DNA of 64,000 bases from JAGPUQ01 sp049325095 (GCA_049325095.1 JBMOPO010000053.1:172426-236425); one strand, 5' to 3'; shown: positions 17,054-25,300, counted from the first letter of the stretch. Made by a program: numbers and translations. The notes: generated from the letters alone by a model not told the origin.

Positions 17054-18094
17054 GTGACCCGTATCCTGCTGGTCAAGCTCAGCTCCATGGGCGACCTGAT
17101 CCAGCTGCTGCCCGCGCTCAGCGACGCCGCCGCGGCGCGCCCGGAGCTGCGCTTCGACTGGGTCGCCGATGCCGCCTTCGCCGAGATCCCCCGCTGGCAT
17201 CCGGCGGTGGACCGGGTAATCGTCAGCGCCCACCGGCGCTGGCGCCGCAACCCGGGAGAATTTCTGCGCCGCGGCGCCCGCGCCTGGCTCGGCGAGCTGC
17301 GCGCGCGCCGCTACGATCTGGTGATCGACGCCCAGGGCGCCTGGAAGAGCGCGCTGGTGACCGCGCTGGCGCGCGGGCCCGGCGCCGGCCTCGACCGGCG
17401 CTCGATCCGCGAGCCGGGCGCGCACTGGCTGTACCGGTATCGCCACCCCGTACCCCGCCGGCAGTTGGCGATCGAGCGCTGGCGCGCGCTGCTGGCGGCG
17501 GCGATCGGCTACCCCCGGCCGGCGGGAGCCCCGGATTTCGGACTCGCCGGCCGCACCTGGCCGGCACCCCCGGTCAAGGCGGAGGCGCCGGTGCTGACCT
17601 TCATCGCCAACGCCACCTGGCCCACCAAGCACTGGCCGGCCGGGCACTGGCGGGAGTTGATCGCCCGCGCCGGCGAGGCGGGCTATCGGGTGGTGCTGCC
17701 CTGGGGCTGCGAACCCGAGCGCCGGCGCGCAAAGGACCTGGCCGCGGGCCGGGAACACGTGCTGGTACCGCCGCGGATGTCGCTCGCCGAGGTGGCCGGG
17801 GTGCTGTGCTCGAGCGCCGCCGTGCTCAGCGTCGATACCGGCCTGGCGCACCTCGCCGCCGCGCTGGGCCGGCCCACGCTGACCCTGTACGGCCCCACGG
17901 ATCCGCGCCTGATCGCCGCCACCGGACCCGGGGCCGATCCGTTGCAGGCGGCCGGCCGGCCCTGCGTGCCCTGCGGGCGCCGGCGCTGTCATACTCCCGA
18001 CTACCGCGGCCCCGAGGCGCGCTGCCTGCACGAGCTGACCCCGGCACTGGCATGGGCACGGCTCCTGCGGGTACTCTCCGCGTCCCGCACCTGA
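17054..18094 (+). CDS. waaC: ADP-heptose:LPS heptosyltransferase I
   Basis: A GT9 heptosyltransferase of 346 residues that adds the first heptose to Kdo. WaaC features are the N-terminal ILLVKLSSMGDLIQLLPAL, VIDAQGAWKSALV, the donor-site NATWPTKHWPAGHW (~186) and SVDTGLAHLAAALGRPTLTLYG (two adjacent parts near residue 258). The GTG start is preceded by GAGGA. It is separated from waaF by nine genes, whereas in Pseudomonas the two are adjacent. hldE, which supplies its ADP-heptose donor, starts 24 bases downstream. Confidence 0.92.
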   Translation: MTRILLVKLSSMGDLIQLLPALSDAAAARPELRFDWVADAAFAEIPRWHPAVDRVIVSAHRRWRRNPGEFLRRGARAWLGELRARRYDLVIDAQGAWKSALVTALARGPGAGLDRRSIREPGAHWLYRYRHPVPRRQLAIERWRALLAAAIGYPRPAGAPDFGLAGRTWPAPPVKAEAPVLTFIANATWPTKHWPAGHWRELIARAGEAGYRVVLPWGCEPERRRAKDLAAGREHVLVPPRMSLAEVAGVLCSSAAVLSVDTGLAHLAAALGRPTLTLYGPTDPRLIAATGPGADPLQAAGRPCVPCGRRRCHTPDYRGPEARCLHELTPALAWARLLRVLSASRT

Positions 18095-18118
18095 CCGCCA
18101 CCTGCGAGGAGTTTTCCG

Positions 18119-19561
18119 TTGTCGGTCGAGTTTCCGTCTTTCGAGCAGGCCCGGGTATTGGTGGTGGGCGACATCATGCTCGACCGCTACTGGTACGGGC
18201 CCGCCACCCGGATCTCGCCGGAGGCGCCGGTGCCCGTGGTGCGGATCACCGGCGGCGACGACCGCCCGGGCGGGGCCGCCAACGTGGCGCTCAACATCGC
18301 CGCGCTGGGCGCCAGCGCCACCGTGGTCGGGGTGGTGGGCGATGACGAGGCGGGCCGGATCCTGCTCGCCCAACTGACCGCGGCCGGGGTCCGGCCCCAG
18401 CTCATCCCCTGCCCGGACAAGCCCACCACCACCAAGCTGCGCGTTCTCGCCCGCAACCAGCAACTGCTGCGCCTGGACTTCGAGGAGCCGCTCGCCGCCG
18501 CGGACGCCGCCGGCCTCGTGGAGCGGGTCGAGGCGCTGCTGGCCGACTGCGCGGTGCTGGTGCTGTCGGACTACGCCAAGGGCGGACTCCAGGACCCGGC
18601 CGCGCTGATCGCACAGGCCGCCGCCCGGGGCCTGCCGGTGCTGGTGGACCCCAAGGGCAGCGACTTCGACCGCTATCGCGGCGCCACCCTGCTCACCCCG
18701 AACCTCGCCGAACTGGAGGCGGTGGCCGGCCCCTGCCCCGACCCGGCCATGCTCCGCGCGCGCGGCCTGGGGCTGATCGAGGCGCTGGAGCTGGGCGCCC
18801 TGCTGGTCACCCGCGGTGAACAAGGCATGACCCTGCTGCGCGCCGGACACCCCGAGCTGCATCTGCCGGCACAAGCGCGCGAGGTCTACGACGTCACCGG
18901 CGCCGGCGACACCGTGATCGCCACCCTGGCCAGCGCCCTGGCGGCGGGCGCCGCGCTTCCCGACGCCGTGACCCTGGCCAACCTCGCCGCCGGCATCGTG
19001 GTCGGCAAGCTGGGCACGGCCACGGTCAGCGCCCCGGAATTGCGCCAGGCCCTGCACGCCGGCCGCACCGTGCGGCGCGGCCTGGTCGATGTCGGGCAGT
19101 TGCAGGTCGAGCTCGCCGCCGCCCGCGCCCGCGGCGAGCGCATCGTGTTCACCAACGGCTGCTTCGACCTGCTCCATGCCGGCCACGTCCATTACCTGCG
19201 CGAGGCCCGGGCCCTCGGCGACCGGCTGATCGTGGCGGTCAACGACGACGCCTCGGTGCGCCGCCTCAAGGGCGCGGGCCGGCCGCTCAATCCGCTGGCG
19301 CGGCGGATGGCGGTGCTCGCCGGGCTGGAGGCCGTGGACTGGGTGGTGGGCTTCGCCGAGGACACCCCTGAAGACCTGCTGCACCGGCTGCGCCCCGACA
19401 TCCTGGTCAAGGGCGGCGACTACCGCACCGACCAGGTGGTCGGCTGGCAGATCGTCGCCGGCTACGGCGGCGAGGTCCGCACCCTGGGCCTGGTCGAGGA
19501 CTGCTCGACCACCACCCTGGTCGAGCGGATCCGCACCCGGCCCGCAGATTCCGAATCCTGA
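18119..19561 (+). CDS. hldE: bifunctional heptose 7-phosphate kinase/heptose 1-phosphate adenylyltransferase
   Basis: HldE makes ADP-heptose precursor for LPS. The 480-residue protein has an N-terminal ribokinase-like domain (DIMLDRYWYG, GGAANVALNIAALG, VTGAGDTVIATLA near residue 258) and a C-terminal cytidylyltransferase-like domain (FTNGCFDLLHAGHVHYL near 344, with the HxGH motif). Both active sites look intact. The start is TTG with CGAGGA upstream; no better start is in frame. It lies between waaC and the ligase gene, consistent with a core biosynthesis transcript. Confidence 0.95.
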   Translation: MSVEFPSFEQARVLVVGDIMLDRYWYGPATRISPEAPVPVVRITGGDDRPGGAANVALNIAALGASATVVGVVGDDEAGRILLAQLTAAGVRPQLIPCPDKPTTTKLRVLARNQQLLRLDFEEPLAAADAAGLVERVEALLADCAVLVLSDYAKGGLQDPAALIAQAAARGLPVLVDPKGSDFDRYRGATLLTPNLAELEAVAGPCPDPAMLRARGLGLIEALELGALLVTRGEQGMTLLRAGHPELHLPAQAREVYDVTGAGDTVIATLASALAAGAALPDAVTLANLAAGIVVGKLGTATVSAPELRQALHAGRTVRRGLVDVGQLQVELAAARARGERIVFTNGCFDLLHAGHVHYLREARALGDRLIVAVNDDASVRRLKGAGRPLNPLARRMAVLAGLEAVDWVVGFAEDTPEDLLHRLRPDILVKGGDYRTDQVVGWQIVAGYGGEVRTLGLVEDCSTTTLVERIRTRPADSES

Positions 19562-19574
19562 GCGACCCCGGCGC

Positions 19575-20834
19575 TTGGCCTCCCCCGCCGCAACCCGCGT
19601 TTCCGCCCCCGGCCGCCTGCGCAGCGCGATCCGCACGCGCTACGCCTGGGTCGCGCTGCTGCTGTTGTTCGCCATCTGCTTCCTGCCCGGCAACAGCACC
19701 GGGGCCACCAACCTCTACCGGCTGTTCGTGGTGGTGCCCATGCTGCTGTGCTTCCGGCCGGCCGACCTCGCCGCGCTCTGGCGGGAAGCGCCGGCGCGCT
19801 GGTTCCTGCTGCTGTGCGGCTGGCTGACCCTGACCCTGCTGTGGGACGGGTGGAGCTACAAGGACTTCAAGCTGCTCTTGCGCGAACTGAACGTGCTGGC
19901 GCTGTTCTATCTCGCCTTTCTGATCGGCGATCTGCACCGGCCGCGCCTGGGTCTGCTGCTCGACGCCCTGGTGGCCCTGGGCGTGATCGGGGCAGTGTTG
20001 ATCGTCAGCGACTGGCCGGAGCTCAGGGAACAGGGCTGGAACTACCACGCGCACAGCGCGCGCGGCGTGTTCAAGCACCATGTGCTGGTGGGTTGGGCCC
20101 TCTCGATGGTGGCCCTGGTGGCCCTGTACCGCTGCCTCACGGTGCCACAACCGCGCGCCGCCGCGCTCCACGGGCTCGCCGCCCTGGGGCTCGCGCCGGT
20201 GGTGTTCTGGGTCCAGGCGCGCGGCGCCTACCTGGTGCTGGCCGGCGGCGCCGCACTTCTGCTGCTGCTGTGGCGCGGCCGCCGCGCGGCGATCCTCGCC
20301 GCGGCCGGCGTCGCCGTCGCACTGGCCCTCGCGCTCCTGTTCCACGAGCGGCTGGCGGACGTGGCCGATCACCTGTTGATGCGAGGCACCTCCGGCCGCC
20401 TGGCCATCTGGCAGCATGGCTGGCAGCGGATTCTCGACAGCGGCTGGCGGCTGTGGGTCGGCCACGGGCTGTCCGCCGAGGCGGCGAGCCGGGTCGCGGG
20501 CGAGCCCGCCGCCCACTACCACAACCTGCTGCTCAACCAGTGGTTCTATAGCGGCCTGATCGGCGTCGCGCTCTACCTGGGCTGGGTGGTGAGCCTGCTG
20601 CGCCGCGCCCGGGGCGAGCCCGGACTGTGGCTGTGGGGCGTGCTGGTGGGTGCCATGCAACTGGGCTTTCTCACCGACGGCGACCGGCTGTTCGTCAACC
20701 CCTCGGCGATCCTGCTCGCCTTTCTGCTGCCGGCCTTCCTGCTCGGCTTCGGGGTGCCGGTGCCGCATTCGTCTCCCGTACCGCGCCCGCCACCGGCATC
20801 CCGGAAAGACTCAGCCTCAGGCGCCGCGCCGTAG
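19575..20834 (+). CDS. waaL: O-antigen ligase (WaaL)/Wzy-family membrane protein
   Basis: A 419-residue inner-membrane protein with roughly ten hydrophobic helices. It has the pattern of the O-antigen ligase/polymerase family: a large periplasmic loop after mid-protein and the segment AAHYHNLLLNQWFYSGLIG (~316-334), which holds the conserved His and Gly positions. WaaL joins O-antigen to the lipid A core in the periplasm; the LPS-core context favours ligase over polymerase. The start is TTG, 13 bases after hldE. The C-terminus ends in a Pro/Ser-rich tail beside the accessory island, so the native end may have been altered. Confidence 0.78.
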   Translation: MASPAATRVSAPGRLRSAIRTRYAWVALLLLFAICFLPGNSTGATNLYRLFVVVPMLLCFRPADLAALWREAPARWFLLLCGWLTLTLLWDGWSYKDFKLLLRELNVLALFYLAFLIGDLHRPRLGLLLDALVALGVIGAVLIVSDWPELREQGWNYHAHSARGVFKHHVLVGWALSMVALVALYRCLTVPQPRAAALHGLAALGLAPVVFWVQARGAYLVLAGGAALLLLLWRGRRAAILAAAGVAVALALALLFHERLADVADHLLMRGTSGRLAIWQHGWQRILDSGWRLWVGHGLSAEAASRVAGEPAAHYHNLLLNQWFYSGLIGVALYLGWVVSLLRRARGEPGLWLWGVLVGAMQLGFLTDGDRLFVNPSAILLAFLLPAFLLGFGVPVPHSSPVPRPPPASRKDSASGAAP

Positions 20835-21202
20835 CGGTGAAAGGCGCGCGCAGCATCCGCAAGGTCGACACGGGGCTCGATGACTGCGCGCCGCCGATGA
20901 CAGTGGACTCGCAGACCTGGGAAGTGCACGCCGGCCGCCGAGCCGCTCATGTTCCTGCCGGGGCGCTGGGTCGAACGGCAACGCATTCGCGCAGACTGTA
21001 CTGAAGTGTTCCGGAATTCCACTGAACCTGGCTCGCATCGAGGCGGATGCTCGGCCCATGGCGAAGCATGCAGGTGATTGTTCCGAACAGGATTTTGGTA
21101 GCATGGGCACCGATGCGGTACACGCCGGTCCGGTGCTGCTGGTGCGGGTTACGCGGAAGAGGTGTTCCGTGTTTGAACAGGGGATATTTCCGGATACTCT
21201 AT
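20835..21202. other. non-coding junction before the cassette-like region
   Basis: About 370 bases with no gene I can support. Short open frames on both strands have no recognisable domain. Base composition shifts from the very GC-rich LPS genes to a milder composition, which marks the left edge of the inserted material. No integrase gene is present here. Confidence 0.5.
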
Positions 21203-21209
21203 GTTGGAC
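21203..21209 (+). other. integron core-site-like heptamer (upstream cassette boundary)
   Basis: GTTGGAC fits the GTTRRRY core site recognised by integron integrases. It lies 37 bases before the start of the DUF4145 gene, the distance expected between a cassette boundary and its gene. I did not find a matching RYYYAAC partner upstream, so this may be an attI-type or damaged site. Confidence 0.35.
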
Positions 21210-21245
21210 CGCAGCCACGCGGTCAGAACATACGGAGATGCCTAT

Positions 21246-21872
21246 ATGACGGCCGCCGCTTTCGGCCACCAATCAATCTCCAAGCCGAATGGAAGCAGCC
21301 CAGACAGTTGGCATCCGTACAGGTGTGGCCACTGTGGTCGCGACGTCTCTGGAGCCGTAATTGCGTATATCGGGCGTCGTGAAGGCGGTCACTTGATCTG
21401 CTGGCTGCAGTGCCCAGTTTGTCATGACGCATCCGTTAGATCGGACTCAGGTGCTCACTATCCCGGTTCTGCTTATGGTCCAGTGCTCGAGGGCCTACCC
21501 GCCGAAGTCGGCGATGCTTATGAAGAAGCACGACGCTGTCTCTCCGTCAACGCCAATACCTCCTCGGAAGTAATGTGCCGTAAGATTCTGATGCACGTTG
21601 CTGTGGACAAAGGAGCGGAGGAAGGAAAGACGTTCGCCTTCTACATTGATTACTTGCAGCAGCAGGGATACGTCACCCCGCCGATGCGAGGTTGGGTCAC
21701 ACTAATCAAAGACCACGGGAATGAATCGAATCACAAGCTCGCGTCGCCAGATCGACCTCGTGCGGAAGGCACGCTCCAGTTCACAGCACAACTGCTTCGC
21801 TCTGTGTACGAGATGGAGCATCTAGCGCAGAGATTCACCAAGCTCGCTGGCCCAGCACCGAGCGCACCGTGA
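21246..21872 (+). CDS. DUF4145 domain protein, cassette-borne
   Basis: A 208-residue soluble protein. The N-terminal part has a zinc-ribbon-like pair, YRCGHCGRD and LQCPVCHD. The C-terminal part matches DUF4145: YEEARRCLSVNAN, a basic MCRKILMHVAVDKG helix and LIKDHGNESNHKLAS near residue 160, a HEPN-like helical layout. DUF4145 proteins are often found near defence or mobile genes, but a biochemical role is not established. The ATG is chosen because CGGAGA lies just upstream; a TTG/ATG 15 codons earlier is less likely. The gene lies between a core-site heptamer and an attC-like site, like a gene cassette. Confidence 0.72.
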   Translation: MTAAAFGHQSISKPNGSSPDSWHPYRCGHCGRDVSGAVIAYIGRREGGHLICWLQCPVCHDASVRSDSGAHYPGSAYGPVLEGLPAEVGDAYEEARRCLSVNANTSSEVMCRKILMHVAVDKGAEEGKTFAFYIDYLQQQGYVTPPMRGWVTLIKDHGNESNHKLASPDRPRAEGTLQFTAQLLRSVYEMEHLAQRFTKLAGPAPSAP

Positions 21873-21882
21873 TTAGGCTGCG

Positions 21883-21954
21883 GTCCAACCGGCCGCTCCA
21901 CACCGACGCTTCGCGCGCAAGCGCGCTCAGCGCGGGTGAGCACCGGCGTTGGGC
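21883..21954 (+). other. attC-like integron recombination site
   Basis: A 72-base imperfect inverted repeat bounded by GTCCAAC (fits RYYYAAC) and GTTGGGC (fits GTTRRRY). The two heptamers pair completely if one G-T wobble is allowed, and inner segments continue the stem around a short GC-rich tip. It starts ten bases after one stop codon and ends nine bases before the next ATG, exactly where a cassette attachment site belongs. Confidence 0.62.
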
Positions 21955-21963
21955 CCCGAAGGC

Positions 21964-22464
21964 ATGACGCGCCTCACATTCCATTTCTCAACGCCCCGGG
22001 ATCTACTGGCCAAGCTCGGTCGTGATTTCGTGCGGCTGAACGAAGCTGTTGAGTCGGGCGACAAGGAACGCATAGCCGATTGCATCTTTGATTTCGCCAA
22101 TACCGGTTACAGCATCAAAGAGTGGCTGAAGGCTGACGCTCCCGACAACGATGCAAAGAATGACGTAGAGCAACACGTCAACGACAATCCGGCCCTAAGC
22201 GCATGCCGCGACGTCTGTAACTCCAATAAACACTACACGATCACCCACTACATTCCCTTGGCTCAAGATGTCTATGCCTCCGCTACCGGCACGGGCACCA
22301 TCGCAGCCCCACTTTCGATCTCCGGAGTCGGAATCGAAACTGATCCAGCACCCGCTTTTCGCGTCAAAGTCTTGCTGTCGACTGGAGCCAAGTACGAGGT
22401 CATGCAGTTTGCGGAGTCCGTGCTTGAGGCGTGGCAGGCGTTCTTTTCGGATCCGAAGACGTAA
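21964..22464 (+). CDS. hypothetical HEPN-like protein, cassette-borne
   Basis: A 166-residue, mostly helical protein of unknown function. It carries a central RDVCNSNKHYTI segment (~80), a pattern seen in HEPN-like helical proteins of mobile regions, followed by a beta-rich C-terminal part. The ATG lies nine bases after the GTTGGGC core site, as is usual for cassette genes, and no separate promoter is evident. A longer TTG start would read through the core site and is less likely. No catalytic Rx4-6H motif can be assigned with certainty, so I do not claim RNase activity. Confidence 0.6.
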   Translation: MTRLTFHFSTPRDLLAKLGRDFVRLNEAVESGDKERIADCIFDFANTGYSIKEWLKADAPDNDAKNDVEQHVNDNPALSACRDVCNSNKHYTITHYIPLAQDVYASATGTGTIAAPLSISGVGIETDPAPAFRVKVLLSTGAKYEVMQFAESVLEAWQAFFSDPKT

Positions 22465-22477
22465 CTCGGAGATGAAG

Positions 22478-22531
22478 GGGCCAGGTCTCGTTTCATGCAC
22501 GAATGCAACGACGGGCTGATGCATGAAAGAC
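22478..22531. repeat. dispersed palindromic repeat, copy A
   Basis: Contains the perfect inverted pair TTTCATGCA (22491-22499) and TGCATGAAA (22520-22528), preceded by a GGGGCCAGGTCT flank. Copies B (23746-23815) and C (24330-24394) share GGTCTYGT, TGCACG and GACGGG blocks. Confidence 0.65.
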
Positions 22532-22595
22532 GGTAGTAGGCGCCCCCTGTGACTCCGCGCTCGGCGCGGACGCGGCGGCGCATCCCTGACGCACC

Positions 22596-23656
22596 TCAGA
22601 CGCCCTCGATCACCCGCGCCCAGTCCTCGAGCATGTCCTCCTGCCCCTCCACGATCAGAACGGCGACCTGCCGGAAGCCCGCGCGGGCGAGCGCCCGCAG
22701 CCGCTCGCGCAGCTCGGGCGCCGTGGCGGTGAAGGTCATCTCGCGGATGAGATCGCCCGTGATCACGTCCGCCTCCTCCGGGCGCAGGAACAGGGTGTGG
22801 CCGCGATGGAGGTCGAGATAGGGCGCTGCTGCGCCGCAGCCGGCATGGATGCTGCGATACCGGTCGAGCGCCTGCGCCAGTGCCGGAGAGGCCCCCATGT
22901 TGAGCCGCCCGCGCTCCGAAGCCTCCACCATTTCATGCAGGGGTACGGCCGCGAACGGCCCGGCCTGCGCCTTGGCGCGCGGGCTGTCGGCAGGCTCGTT
23001 CTCGGCCAGCACGCAACCGGCGGTGAAGGCGGTGGCATGGAGGTCGCCGCTCTCGCGCCCCGCAGCGCGCCAGGCCTGCTGCATCTCCGCGATCGCGGTC
23101 TCGGCGGCCGGAACCTGGGCCGCGATGCCGATCCAGCCGGCGCCGAGTTCCGCGGTCAGCGCGCGCGACTTCGGTCCCATGGCCGAGAAATGGAGCGGGA
23201 TCGGGTGGTCGAGATCGATCAGGCCCGCCTCGGGATTGAGGAAGCGGATCCGGCGCGGGGCGCCCTCGATCACACACTCCACCGTCTCGCCCGCGAGCAG
23301 GCCGCTCACCGCGCGGACATAGGCCGCGATCTCGCGAGCGGCAGTGCGTTGAGGCCCATGCTGCGCCGCGCGGTGAAGCCGGTGCCGACGCCGAAATCGA
23401 TCCGCCCCGGCGCCAGGCGGTTGAGCGAGGCGAGCGCGTTGGCGGCGACCGGCGCGATCCGGTTCGAGGGAATCAGCACACCGGTGCCGAGGCGGATCCT
23501 TGAGGTCACCATCGCTGCCGCCGCCATGGCGACGAAGGGATCGGCCGAGATCAGCTGCGTGTCGTAGAACCAGGCATGACTGAAGCCGAGCTCCTCCGCG
23601 CGCCGGACCACTCGCCACGCCTGCGCCGACGGAGCGAGATGAATGCCGTATTCCAT
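22596..23656 (-). pseudogene. LLM-class flavin-dependent oxidoreductase, frameshifted
   Basis: A luciferase-like (F420/FMN) oxidoreductase of ~350 residues if the frame is repaired. The N-terminal part from ATG 23656 reads MEYGIHLAPSAQAWRVV, ISADPFVAMAAAAM and GRIDFGVGTGF; from about 23335 homology continues in another frame as EIAAYVRAVSGLLAGE to the stop. The frame change equals one lost base (or two gained) near GLNALPLAR. A strong GGGGAGGAG precedes the start. It lies between palindromic repeat copies A and B. Either the gene is decaying or a base is missing in the assembly. Confidence 0.65.
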
Positions 23657-23745
23657 CGCTCTCCTCCCCTTGCCAGTGTCCTGTACGGATGTCTTGCGCA
23701 TCCTTGCCCGATCAAACCATGGCACGGGCCACGGCGGCAAGATAT

Positions 23746-23815
23746 GAGGTCTTGTGTCCTGCACGAGAGCGGCGACGGGTTGACGCACGATGCAAGGCCT
23801 GACCCTTTGTGCTCG
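23746..23815. repeat. dispersed palindromic repeat, copy B
   Basis: More diverged copy beginning GAGGTCTTGTGTCCTGCACG and ending GCAAGGCCTGACCC. The ends are inverted (AGGTCTTG versus CAAGGCCT). It sits between the flavin oxidoreductase and the toxin-antitoxin remnant. Confidence 0.55.
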
Positions 23816-23859
23816 CTTTGTGCTCAAACGTTGGGCACCGGAGAAGCGGTGCAGCGGAT

Positions 23860-23888
23860 TTGACATCGAGTAGCCGTGTGGCTACGGT
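23860..23888 (+). promoter_or_regulatory. toxin-antitoxin promoter with palindromic operator
   Basis: A -35 box TTGACA (23860-23865) and a -10-like TACGGT (23883-23888) are 17 bases apart. Between and over them lies the perfect palindrome GTAGCC-GTGT-GGCTAC (23870-23885), the layout of an autoregulated toxin-antitoxin promoter bound by the antitoxin. Confidence 0.6.
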
Positions 23889-24013
23889 GGGCCACGATTG
23901 AAATCCGCAAGACCGACGTATTTGCAGAGTGGCTTGATGGATTGCGCGACATCCGGGCGAGAGCGCGGGTCCAGGCCAGGATTGAGCGCCTCGCCCGCAA
24001 TCTCTCGGAGTAG
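23876..24013 (+). pseudogene. remnant of a HigB/RelE-type (HI1419-like) toxin gene
   Basis: In frame from 23891 the sequence reads ATIEIRKTDVFAEWLDGL, then RDIRARARVQARIERLAR, matching the first ~40 residues of the addiction-module killer family (Gp49/HI1419 type). It then reaches a stop after NLSE, so the C-terminal half with the catalytic strand is missing. The family start Met-Ile-Glu is replaced by Thr-Ile-Glu (ACG), so the native start also appears lost; the nearest in-frame GTG is at 23876. The antitoxin gene follows directly and is intact. Confidence 0.6.
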
Positions 24014-24018
24014 CCGCT

Positions 24019-24318
24019 ATGGCCAAGACCGCTACCACTCGCTACGACGTTGCCGAACACCTCAGAACTCCCGAGGAGATGGCTGCTTACCTTGAGGCTT
24101 GCCTCGAAGAGGCTGATGGAGATGCCGCCTTCATTGCCAAGGCACTTGGCGATATCGCCCGTGCCAAAGGCATGGCGCAGGTTGCCCGCGATGCCGGCCT
24201 GTCCCGCGAAAGCCTGTACAAGGCGCTCTCCGGGGAGCGCAGCCCGAGCTTCGATACCATCCTCAAAGTCATCGGGGCTCTGGGGCTCAAGCTCCATGCC
24301 GAAGCTAACCGCAACTGA
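24019..24318 (+). CDS. addiction module antidote protein (HI1420/HigA-like)
   Basis: A 99-residue helix-turn-helix antitoxin. It has the family layout: N-terminal TRYDVAEHLRTPEEMAAYLEA, then AKALGDIARAKGM and the HTH segment QVARDAGLSRESLYKALSG (~62-80), ending SFDTILKVIGALGLKLH. Such proteins neutralise the partner toxin and repress the shared promoter. Here the toxin upstream is truncated, so the antitoxin may persist as an orphan regulator or as an anti-addiction factor against related modules. The ATG follows the toxin remnant's stop by a few bases. Confidence 0.88.
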   Translation: MAKTATTRYDVAEHLRTPEEMAAYLEACLEEADGDAAFIAKALGDIARAKGMAQVARDAGLSRESLYKALSGERSPSFDTILKVIGALGLKLHAEANRN

Positions 24319-24329
24319 CGAACAGATGA

Positions 24330-24394
24330 GGGGTCCGGTCTTGTTTCATGCACGGGTGCGATGACGGGTGGATGCGTGAAACAAAACTTGACCT
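24330..24394. repeat. dispersed palindromic repeat, copy C
   Basis: GGTCTTGTTTCATGCACGGG is followed by GATGCGTGAAACAAAACTTG, giving a near-perfect inverted pair (TTGTTTCATGCA against TGCGTGAAACAA). It is closest to copy A. The predicted start of the next gene lies inside this repeat. Confidence 0.62.
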
Positions 24395-25011
24395 TGGTGA
24401 CGCCGCTTGCGCGTGCCGCCATCTCGTGTGGCACCTGCTTCGATGCCGAACATCTGGCGCGGGCCGGTATCGCCATGGCGCAACCGTTCAGCATTGGCGC
24501 CAACTACCAGCCTGGCGGCGTCGCTGTCGTTGGCATCAACCCAGGTGCCGCAAAGGATGGGGGCTGCGAGGAAGCGCGGAAGCGGACTCTCGAACGCTTC
24601 GCGGCGGATGATGACACAGCATTGACAGACTACTGGGCTGCGCTCGCAACGGACGCGGAGCGATTCTGGAACCCCAGGTACTTGGCCCGCCTACGTCGCC
24701 TTGGGCTCGCGGTTGACCGTATCGCGGTGGGAAACATTGCGCTATGTGCCACCGCAAACAACAAGTATCCGACCTGGATGCTGCGGAATTGTTGGTCTCG
24801 GCATTCCATGCCGATGATCGAGGTCCTCAGGCCCGGGACAGTTGTCCTTATGGGTGGCGCAAGCGTCATGCGCTATTTCGCGTTGGACCTCACGGCGACG
24901 AATCGCGGGTATCAGATTATCCGCATGGCGCACTTCGCGCACCGTAAAGGGCACGCCTACGAGAACGCGGAATGCGAGCGCGTTCGGGTACTTCTAAGGC
25001 AGGCATCGTGA
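24361..25011 (+). CDS. uracil-DNA-glycosylase-like protein
   Basis: A protein of up to 216 residues. VAVVGINPGAAKDGG (~52-66) resembles motif 1 of the uracil-DNA glycosylase superfamily (GINPG type), and VVLMGGASVMRYF follows in the C-terminal half. The usual second active-site motif is not obvious, so enzyme activity is unproven. An N-terminal AISCGTCFDAEHL with two Cys may bind metal. The first ten codons from ATG 24361 are encoded by palindromic repeat copy C; a GTG or TTG a few codons later, or ATG 24475, may be the real start. Codon use is milder than in the neighbouring core genes, in keeping with acquired DNA. Confidence 0.6.
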   Translation: MTGGCVKQNLTLVTPLARAAISCGTCFDAEHLARAGIAMAQPFSIGANYQPGGVAVVGINPGAAKDGGCEEARKRTLERFAADDDTALTDYWAALATDAERFWNPRYLARLRRLGLAVDRIAVGNIALCATANNKYPTWMLRNCWSRHSMPMIEVLRPGTVVLMGGASVMRYFALDLTATNRGYQIIRMAHFAHRKGHAYENAECERVRVLLRQAS

Positions 25012-25300
25012 GCATGCGGGTCAATCGCAATGTTGACGCTGAAAAAACTCCCTCTGCTGCCCCGCCTTACCCCGGCATAATTCACCGCACGCGATTCGCT
25101 TCTCGGGGGAACGAGTGCCGCGATGCAAGCCGCGTCACCGGGGTTGAAGTACCTGCCCGCGGACTTCGACCGACGGGTTCAGCCGGGCGCCTTCGGTAAC
25201 CCCACCCCCTGCGCCGGGATGGTCGTCGCCCCGGTCATTCCCACCGCCCCCAACCCAGGTGCAATCCGACAGTTCCCGTCCGCGCCGGCGCGCCGCTTTC

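Noticed and set aside
21058..21249. Small open frame before the DUF4145 gene
   Set aside because: No domain, no convincing ribosome binding site, and it overlaps the probable cassette boundary.
22478..24394. Possible CRISPR array from the repeated palindromes
   Set aside because: Only three diverged copies, spaced 0.6-1.3 kb apart with genes between them. There are no regular spacers and no cas genes.
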